Source of the DNA: Pseudomonas sp. KU26590
GTDB taxonomy: Bacteria; Pseudomonadota; Gammaproteobacteria; Pseudomonadales; Pseudomonadaceae
Assembly (NCBI RefSeq): GCF_026153515.1
Contig: NZ_CP110644.1
Location: 4,708,501-4,772,500, forward strand
DNA: 64,000 nt
Direction of reading: 5' to 3'
A model generated the notes under the pieces. It saw nothing but the letters and a program-made list of their open reading frames with translations, searched no databases and was not told where the DNA came from. Each line of letters starts with the position of its first letter. Position 1 is the first letter of the stretch. Below are positions 56,433 to 64,000 of the stretch, piece by piece. The translations under genes were made by a program, and so were the position numbers.

Positions 56433-58121
56433 CTAGATTCTGAACTGCCGAACCAACTGGCCAAGGCGCTGATTCAGCGCCGTGAGGTTGCGCGAGGTGG
56501 AGGCGCTGTGGCGGGTCTCATCGGCCACGCTTTCGACCGCCACGGCGATCTGGTGGACGCTGCGATTGATCTCTTCCGCCACAGCCGTTTGCTCTTCTGC
56601 GGCGCTGGCAATTTGCGCGTTCATGGCGTTGATGGTGCCGATCAGTTGACCGATCGTGTCCAGCGACGCGCCGGCTTCATTGGCGCGCGCGGACGTTCCG
56701 TCGCCCGCCTCGCTGGAACGCCGCATCGCCTGAACCGCGCCTTCGGTGCCCTGCTGCAAGCGATCGATCATGCCCTGGATTTCCTGAGTGCTTTGCTGCG
56801 TACGGCTGGCCAGCGCGCGCACTTCATCGGCCACCACAGCAAACCCGCGGCCCGCCTCGCCCGCACGCGCGGCCTCGATGGCGGCGTTGAGGGCCAGCAG
56901 GTTGGTCTGGTCGGCGATGGAACGAATCACCCCGAGCACGCCGACGATGGAAGATACGTCATTCTGCAGACTGTCCAGTGAGGTGCCGCTCTGGCGGATG
57001 TCGTTCACCAGCGCGTGAATCTGTTGAATGCTGCCGTCGACCACCCGCTTGGCCGCCTGACCTTCGGCATCGGTCTGCTGCGCGGCGACCGAGGCACCCT
57101 GCGCGCTTTTGGCGACTTCCTGGGCCGCGGCCGACATCTGATTGATCGCCGTAGCGACCTGGTCAGTCTCGTGACGCTGACGCTCCATCGCCTGCTCGGA
57201 GCGCTGCGCCTGATCGTTCACTTCACCCACAAGCCCGGTCAGCTGCGCGGTCATTTCGGCGATCTGCCGTACCAGCCCGTGAATCTTGTCGACAAAGCGG
57301 TTGAACGACCCGGCCAGATCGCCAAGTTCGTCCTGGGAGGTCACCGCCAGACGCTGGGTCAGATCACCCTCACCTGCCGCGATGTCATCGAGGTTGGCTT
57401 TCATCAGGCGCAGCGGCCGCAGAATACCGCCCGCGATCCAGAAACCCGCCGCCGCGATAATCACCAATACCAGCAGCGTGATGCCGATTATGCTGACAAG
57501 CATGCTCTGCCGGCGCTCAGCGACATTCTTTTGCAGCTCCAGGACTTTGGCATCGATATTGTCCAGATTGATCGACGACCCGAAGGCCATGTCCCATTTC
57601 GGCAGGTATTCGGTGTAGCCCAGTTTGGGCACCAGTTCGCTCGAACCGGGCAGCGCCGAGGAATATTCCAGGTAATGAGTACCTGCTTTCGCGACGTCAA
57701 CGAGGCCGGCGTTGACGAAAACGCCTTTTGGATCGCGGGCATCTTTAAAGCTCTTGCCGATGCCGTCCGGGCTATTACCTTTGAACAGCCTCACGGCTTG
57801 CGAGTCGTAGCCGAAGAAATACCCGTCTTTGGCGTAGGTCACCTGGGAAAGCATTTTGATGACCTGCGCACGCGCTTCCATGTCGCCCGGGGCCGACGCG
57901 TCATACAGCGGCTTGATGGTGCCTAGCGCAACGGCCACGTAACTTTGCAGCGTGGCTTTGGCCTCCGCAAGCAGGTGCTGTCGGGTTTCCTCGACTTCGC
58001 GCTTGCCCTGTTCACGCAGCATGATGACGGTGCTGGCGCTGATGATCAGTGCGAACACCAACACCGGGAGCACTGCGAGCGAAAGTACCTTGGCTTTGAG
58101 ATTTAGCCGCATAGAAGTCAT
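56433..58121 (-). CDS. Methyl-accepting chemotaxis protein with single Cache sensor
   Basis: A 562-residue chemoreceptor. TM1 is at about 10-33. A periplasmic sCache-type domain (about 40-190) contains [24 protein letters not shown] and [25 protein letters not shown]2 is at about 198-220, then HAMP, then the signalling tip [20 protein letters not shown] near residue 400. Position and domain plan resemble P. aeruginosa CtpM (PA2652), a malate receptor near nuoN in that genome; I state this from memory, so the ligand is inferred. No CheR pentapeptide. Another ATG three codons in is equally possible. Confidence 0.9.
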   Translation of the reverse strand: MTSMRLNLKAKVLSLAVLPVLVFALIISASTVIMLREQGKREVEETRQHLLAEAKATLQSYVAVALGTIKPLYDASAPGDMEARAQVIKMLSQVTYAKDGYFFGYDSQAVRLFKGNSPDGIGKSFKDARDPKGVFVNAGLVDVAKAGTHYLEYSSALPGSSELVPKLGYTEYLPKWDMAFGSSINLDNIDAKVLELQKNVAERRQSMLVSIIGITLLVLVIIAAAGFWIAGGILRPLRLMKANLDDIAAGEGDLTQRLAVTSQDELGDLAGSFNRFVDKIHGLVRQIAEMTAQLTGLVGEVNDQAQRSEQAMERQRHETDQVATAINQMSAAAQEVAKSAQGASVAAQQTDAEGQAAKRVVDGSIQQIHALVNDIRQSGTSLDSLQNDVSSIVGVLGVIRSIADQTNLLALNAAIEAARAGEAGRGFAVVADEVRALASRTQQSTQEIQGMIDRLQQGTEGAVQAMRRSSEAGDGTSARANEAGASLDTIGQLIGTINAMNAQIASAAEEQTAVAEEINRSVHQIAVAVESVADETRHSASTSRNLTALNQRLGQLVRQFRI

Positions 58122-58195
58122 GACCCTTTGTTTTTGTGCTTGGCGCCGTTTGGGATTCCTTAACGGTTAACGGCCCGGCACACAAAAAGTTGAGG

Positions 58196-59554
58196 TCACG
58201 AAGGTTGGCGCGCGGTTTCGGTCCCCGGCAGTTGCGGGCTGAGCCGCTCGGGCAGATCGATGCGCACCTGCAACCCGCCCATGGGGCTGTCCAGCAACTG
58301 AATTCGCCCGCCCCACGCCTCGACGATGTCCTTGACGATGCCGAGGCCCAGACCGTGGCCGGTTACCTGCTCGTCCAGACGATTGCCACGGCCGAGCACT
58401 TCATCGCGGTGCTGCACAGGGATGCCCGGGCCATCGTCGTCGATCAGCAGCCAGTAGCCGTTGGCGCCTTTGGCAATGGTCAGACTGACCTGGCTGTCAG
58501 CCCACTTGCAGGCGTTGTCCATCACGTTGCCCAACAATTCGAGGATGTCCTCACGGTCCCACGGCAGGAACAGCTCCGCAGCGATCTCGCTGCTCAGTTC
58601 CAGATGCTCGCCATGAATCATTCGCAACGTGGAGAACAGCCCGGGTATCTCGGCTGCGCAATCAAACCGCGCGCCCGGCAAGGCATCGCCTGACAGCCGC
58701 GCACGATTGAGCTCACGCTCGAGACGCTGATGAATGTGCTGCAATTGATCGCGCAGGGTATCGCGCACGTGCGGGTGGCCCGCCAGTTTGTCGCCTTCGG
58801 CCAGGCTCATCAGCACCGCCAGCGGCGTCTTTAGTGCGTGGCCCAGGTTGCCAAGGGCGTTGCGCGATCGTTTGAGACTGTCCTCGGTGTGGGCCAGCAG
58901 ATGATTGATCTGCGCGACAAGCGGCTCAAGCTCCACCGGCACTCGCTCGTCGAGCTGCGAGCGCTGGCCCTGTTGCAGCTGGAAAATTTGTTCTCTGGCC
59001 CTGTCGAGCGGGCGCAAGGCGCGGCGAACCGTGACGCGCTGCAACACCAGAATCACGATCAGGGCTATCAGCCCTAACCCGAGACCGATGCGCTGGACCA
59101 GCGCAAAGCTATCTCGCACGGGGGTGTAGTCCTGAGCGACAGTGATGGAAATGGTCTGACCGAACTTGCGGTAATCGGTGTGCAGCAGCAACAGCGATTG
59201 ATCGGTCTTTTCCAGGGCAAGATCAGCATGCAGACCGGGCTGCCCGGGATGCGGCAACTCCAGATCCCACAGCGAGCGTGAGCGCCAATGACCCAGGTCG
59301 AAATCGATCCGGAAATAATGGCCGGAATAGGGTCGTTGATAGCCGGGCGACAGCCGATGCTCATCGAGCTGCAGCCCGTCCGGGCCGCGAACCAGTGCCA
59401 CCAGCAGCAACTCACTTTGGTTGCGCAGACCAGACTCGAGGTAACGCTGCAAGCCGACTTCGAACAGCCACAGGCTGATCTGCGCCAGGACCAGCCCGAC
59501 AATCAGCAGCACGCTGATCAGGCCCAGGCTCAAGCGTCGTTGAATCGACCTCAC
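58196..59554 (-). CDS. Sensor histidine kinase, BqsS/CarS- and PhoQ-like
   Basis: A 452-residue membrane kinase. TM1 is at about 9-33, a periplasmic sensor at about 35-153, TM2 at about 155-172, then HAMP. Phospho-acceptor His239 lies in [17 protein letters not shown]1 and G2 boxes are [19 protein letters not shown] and GHGLGLGIV. The gene overlaps its regulator by four bases (ATGA). Synteny with PA2656 (BqsS/CarS) suggests a role in sensing ferrous iron or calcium, but the RExxE motif reported for BqsS iron sensing is not visible in this periplasmic loop, so the signal may differ. Confidence 0.88.
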   Translation of the reverse strand: MRSIQRRLSLGLISVLLIVGLVLAQISLWLFEVGLQRYLESGLRNQSELLLVALVRGPDGLQLDEHRLSPGYQRPYSGHYFRIDFDLGHWRSRSLWDLELPHPGQPGLHADLALEKTDQSLLLLHTDYRKFGQTISITVAQDYTPVRDSFALVQRIGLGLGLIALIVILVLQRVTVRRALRPLDRAREQIFQLQQGQRSQLDERVPVELEPLVAQINHLLAHTEDSLKRSRNALGNLGHALKTPLAVLMSLAEGDKLAGHPHVRDTLRDQLQHIHQRLERELNRARLSGDALPGARFDCAAEIPGLFSTLRMIHGEHLELSSEIAAELFLPWDREDILELLGNVMDNACKWADSQVSLTIAKGANGYWLLIDDDGPGIPVQHRDEVLGRGNRLDEQVTGHGLGLGIVKDIVEAWGGRIQLLDSPMGGLQVRIDLPERLSPQLPGTETARQPS

Positions 59555-60219
59555 TCGCCCGTCCCGGCGAAACGATAGCCCTGCCCACGTCGCGTCTCGA
59601 CCACGGCCCGTCCAAGCTTGCGGCGCAAATGATTGACGTGGACCTCGATCACGTTCGAGTCCCGTTCGTTCTCCCCGTCGTAGAGGTGCTCGGCCAAGTG
59701 GCTCTTGGAGAGTATCTGACCGGGGTGCAGCATGAAATAACGCAGCAGGCGAAACTCCGCCGCCGTCAGTTGAATGTCATCTTCCCCGCGACTGACGCAT
59801 TGGCGCCCTTCGTCCAGATGAAGCCCTGCGGCTTCGAGTTTCGGTTGGTTAGCCAAGCCTCGGACACGACGCAGCAGCGCTTGAATGCGCAGCTGCAGCT
59901 CTTCGGGATGAAAGGGTTTGGTCAGGTAGTCGTCGGCGCCGGCCTTTAGGCCCTCGATTCGCTCGGCCCAGGAAGCCCGCGCAGTCAGAATTAGGACAGG
60001 CGTAGACAGCCCGCCGGAGCGCCACTTGTGCAGGACCTCGAGCCCGGGAACGCCCGGCAGACCGAGATCAAGCACGATCAGGTCGTAAGGCTCGGTGGCG
60101 CCTTGATGAATGGCGTCGCGGCCGTCGGTCAGCCAGTCGATCGCGTAGCCCTGCCGGCCCAGCGTACTGATGAGCTCGTCCGCCAGGGGAACGTGGTCCT
60201 CAACCAATAACAAACGCAT
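59551..60219 (-). CDS. OmpR-family response regulator, BqsR/CarR-like
   Basis: A 222-residue regulator. The receiver has the acidic pair Glu7-Asp8 ([10 protein letters not shown]), phospho-acceptor Asp51 (LIVLDLGLP), Thr in ILTAR and Lys in LTKPF. The C-terminal winged helix contains [25 protein letters not shown] and [14 protein letters not shown] with RGQGYRF. The ATG at 60219 overlaps the stop of the upstream PepSY gene (TGATG); an in-frame ATT before it is not a likely start. A candidate binding site lies upstream of the operon. Confidence 0.92.
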   Translation of the reverse strand: MRLLLVEDHVPLADELISTLGRQGYAIDWLTDGRDAIHQGATEPYDLIVLDLGLPGVPGLEVLHKWRSGGLSTPVLILTARASWAERIEGLKAGADDYLTKPFHPEELQLRIQALLRRVRGLANQPKLEAAGLHLDEGRQCVSRGEDDIQLTAAEFRLLRYFMLHPGQILSKSHLAEHLYDGENERDSNVIEVHVNHLRRKLGRAVVETRRGQGYRFAGTGE

Positions 60220-60548
60220 CAATCGTCTTCCTTGTCTTGCAACAGGCGGCTGTCACCGGCATCAAATTTCAGCTCACGCACAACATGATCGGCGGTGAGA
60301 AGCTCGATCTCATACACCAACACACCGCGTTTTTCCTCAAGCTCGGCTTCAAGCAGCTTGGAGCCGGGGTAACGTCCCAGTGCCTGATCGATGAACTGCT
60401 CTAGCGGCAGAATCACACCTTTCCTGCGCAGCTCAAGCACTTCGTCCTGGTTCAGATCCCGCGCCAGGCACGCAGCGCTCGGAGCGACCGCACATGCGGC
60501 CACCAGACAGTAAACGAAACGCTTGGCGGGACGCTTACTGGAGATCAT
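60219..60548 (-). CDS. Secreted PepSY-domain protein, second of the operon
   Basis: A 109-residue protein with a signal peptide ([18 protein letters not shown], cleaved before RDLNQDE) and one PepSY domain: [38 protein letters not shown]. PepSY domains act in the periplasm as inhibitors or ligand modules. It overlaps both neighbours (start with the first PepSY gene's stop, stop with the regulator's start), so expression is coupled. It probably modulates the sensor kinase, which is inference. Confidence 0.85.
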   Translation of the reverse strand: MISSKRPAKRFVYCLVAACAVAPSAACLARDLNQDEVLELRRKGVILPLEQFIDQALGRYPGSKLLEAELEEKRGVLVYEIELLTADHVVRELKFDAGDSRLLQDKEDD

Positions 60549-60856
60549 CAGGCGTCCTGATGGTCTTTGAGTATCTGTCCGCTGACGGCATCGACTTCAA
60601 CGTCCCACTCCACGCCTTGCGCATCGCGCAGTTCGATCTGGTAAACGTACTTGCCATATTCCTGTTCCAGCTCGGTGTCAGTAATGGTGGATTTCGGGTG
60701 CTTGGCCAAGGCGACGGCGTTGAGCTTTTCAAAAGATTGAATAGTACCTGCATCGCGCAGTTTCAGCGCCTCATCAGGACCGAGATCCCGGGCCTGGACA
60801 TAACCGGCTGTAACGGTGAAAGCAGTGGCAGCGATAAAGGCAGTCAGGATTTTCAT
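60548..60856 (-). CDS. Secreted PepSY-domain protein, first of the operon
   Basis: A 102-residue periplasmic protein with signal peptide MKILTAFIAATAFTVTAGYVQ and a single PepSY domain (KLNAVALAKHPKSTITDTELEQEYGKYVYQIELRDAQGVEWDVEVDAVSGQILKD). It has the same plan as the next gene and the two probably arose by duplication. It leads the PepSY-PepSY-regulator-kinase operon. GGAGA precedes the ATG. Confidence 0.87.
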   Translation of the reverse strand: MKILTAFIAATAFTVTAGYVQARDLGPDEALKLRDAGTIQSFEKLNAVALAKHPKSTITDTELEQEYGKYVYQIELRDAQGVEWDVEVDAVSGQILKDHQDA

Positions 60857-60910
60857 GGTGGATCTCCGTAGGGGGCTGGTTGTTTACGGAGCCCACCATA
60901 AGCGGTCGAA

Positions 60911-60926
60911 CTTAATTGAAGCTGAA
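60911..60926 (-). promoter_or_regulatory. Candidate BqsR-type direct-repeat site upstream of the PepSY operon
   Basis: On the minus strand TTCAG-CTTCAA-TTAAG gives two TTAAG-like half-sites six bases apart, differing by one base from the TTAAG-N6-TTAAG site I recall for BqsR of P. aeruginosa. It lies about 55-70 bp before the first start codon, right for autoregulation of the operon. Confidence 0.55.
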
Positions 60927-61051
60927 TTTATCTGGCTACGTGCCACTACCTGCCGATAGGTTCAGCCTGTTACTCGCCAAACCATTACTGATAAACTCGC
61001 AGATTGCATTCATCGCGCTGGCGATCGCCACTTCTCAAGGCCTATATCACC

Positions 61052-61408
61052 GTGGAAATTTTTAAAGAATTTACGTTCGAGTCAGCTCACCGGCTCCCTC
61101 ACGTGCCGGACGGACACAAGTGCGGACGTCTACACGGTCACTCATTTCGTATAGCGATCTATCTGCAGGGCGAACCCGATCCCCATACTGGCTGGATCCG
61201 CGATTTCTCCGAGATCAAGACCATTTTCAAGCCTCTGTATGAGCGCCTGGACCATAACTACTTGAACGACATTCCCGGCCTGGAGAACCCGACCAGTGAA
61301 GTGTTGGTGAAGTGGATCTGGAAGGAGTTGAAGCCGCTGCTGCCAGAGTTGTCCGCACTTCGGATTCACGAAACCTGTACCAGCGGTTGCGTGTATCGCG
61401 GTGACTGA
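61052..61408 (+). CDS. queD: 6-carboxy-tetrahydropterin synthase QueD (PTPS family)
   Basis: QueD (118 residues) makes 6-carboxy-tetrahydropterin for queuosine tRNA modification. The zinc ligands are His13 (SAHRL), His28 and His30 (LHGHSF), and catalytic Cys24 lies in KCGRLHGH. The family region RDFSEIK and the C-terminal [12 protein letters not shown] are present. A GTG start at 61052 gives [15 protein letters not shown], the usual family start; the frame extends 16 codons further upstream without support. It converges with the rRNA operon. Confidence 0.94.
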   Translation: MEIFKEFTFESAHRLPHVPDGHKCGRLHGHSFRIAIYLQGEPDPHTGWIRDFSEIKTIFKPLYERLDHNYLNDIPGLENPTSEVLVKWIWKELKPLLPELSALRIHETCTSGCVYRGD

Positions 61409-61426
61409 TCAGCGTCAGAAATGAAG

Positions 61427-61451
61427 ACCACCTCACCGGGTGGTTTTTTTT
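61427..61451 (+). terminator. Rho-independent terminator after queD
   Basis: ACCACC (61427-61432) pairs with GGTGGT (61439-61444), followed by an uninterrupted run of T residues to 61451. Confidence 0.85.
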
Positions 61452-61486
61452 GGCGAAAGAAATTTAATTTTTCGCGCGCCAAAACA

Positions 61487-61516
61487 AAACCCCATCTGCT
61501 TTCGCAAATGGGGTTT
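61487..61516 (-). terminator. Terminator of the rRNA operon
   Basis: AAACCCCAT (61487-61495) and ATGGGGTTT (61508-61516) form a 9-bp stem about 11 bp beyond the 5S 3' end. On the minus strand T residues follow (TTTTGTTTT). Confidence 0.85.
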
Positions 61517-61527
61517 CGGAATTTAAT

Positions 61528-61643
61528 CTTGACGATGACCTACTCTCACATGGGGAAACCCCACACTACCATCGGCGATGCATCGTTTCACTGCTGAGTT
61601 CGGGATGGGATCAGGTGGTTCCAACGCTCTATGGTCGTCAAGA
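61528..61643 (-). rRNA. rrf: 5S ribosomal RNA
   Basis: Read on the minus strand the sequence runs CTTGACGACCATAGAGCGTT, through GAACTCAGCAGTGAAACG, to GGTCATCGTCAAG, with complementary ends forming helix I. This is the standard Pseudomonas 5S. The ends are estimated to within two or three bases. Confidence 0.95.
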
Positions 61644-61789
61644 AATTCGGGTACTGACTCGTTCATTCGAACGCTTCAGCAAATCGGGTATGTGATCAAG
61701 GTACAGCCTGTGTGTTCGCAAACTTTCGTCTTCATGCGTCTTCACACACCGCAACCTGCCATCTTTCTGCAGATTGCTTGGGTGTTATA

Positions 61790-64000
<2,211 letters not shown>

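Overview
The window is chromosomal DNA from a Pseudomonas, most likely of the fluorescens/syringae lineage. The evidence is the high-GC gene set and the gene order, which follows the Pseudomonas core order as I remember it from P. aeruginosa: yccA-tusDCBE, cysG-serS-rarA-lolA-ftsK, aat-bpt-infA, clpA/clpS-cspD-idh, mnmA-hflD-purB, aceA, nuoA-N, chemoreceptor, PepSY-PepSY-regulator-kinase, queD. A 741-residue monomeric isocitrate dehydrogenase, a fused nuoCD and abundant REP/REPIN palindromes fit the same genus. No prophage, insertion sequence, CRISPR array or defence island is visible.

Layout. 0-9.3 kb is accessory: a lipoprotein transglycosylase, a divergent SOS pair (stand-alone UmuD-like peptidase and an SRAP/YedK protein) sharing a perfect LexA box, a TonB-dependent siderophore receptor broken by one frameshift, two sibling zinc-ribbon membrane proteins, an EamA exporter, a chemoreceptor and tRNA-Ser(UGA). 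9.5-13.8 kb holds yccA, the tusDCBE sulfur relay, a YbiB-type protein and a glutathionyl-hydroquinone reductase. 14-21.6 kb (minus strand) runs ftsK, lolA, rarA, crcB, serS, cysG. 22-26.6 kb holds the N-degron transferases aat and bpt, infA, then the clpS-clpA pair that acts on their products. 26.8-39 kb holds cspD, idh, a NUDIX hydrolase, a five-copy 108-bp REPIN tandem array, mnmA-hflD, purB, roxA, a GNAT protein, a secretin N-domain protein and aceA. 39.4-54.4 kb is the 13-gene complex I operon. 54.4-55.2 kb is an intergenic element made of two inverted arms of about 275 bp around a REPIN. 55.2-61.4 kb holds an AI-2E family permease, a Cache chemoreceptor, a PepSY-PepSY-response regulator-kinase operon resembling BqsRS/CarRS, and queD. 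The window ends in the 3' part of an rRNA operon (5S and partial 23S, minus strand).

How genes work together. TusDCBE passes sulfur to MnmA, encoded 20 kb away, for 2-thiolation of tRNA wobble uridine. Aat and Bpt add destabilising N-terminal residues that ClpS delivers to ClpA(P). Idh and AceA form the isocitrate branch point, and aceA carries two TGTAGT/ACTACA palindromes that look like operators for a carbon-flux repressor. Candidate control sites also lie upstream of the SOS pair, nuoA (Fur-like), the TonB receptor, the zinc-ribbon pair and the PepSY two-component operon. The main oddities are the receptor frameshift, the REPIN array, the large inverted-repeat element, and intergenic gaps where I expected trxB and icd.
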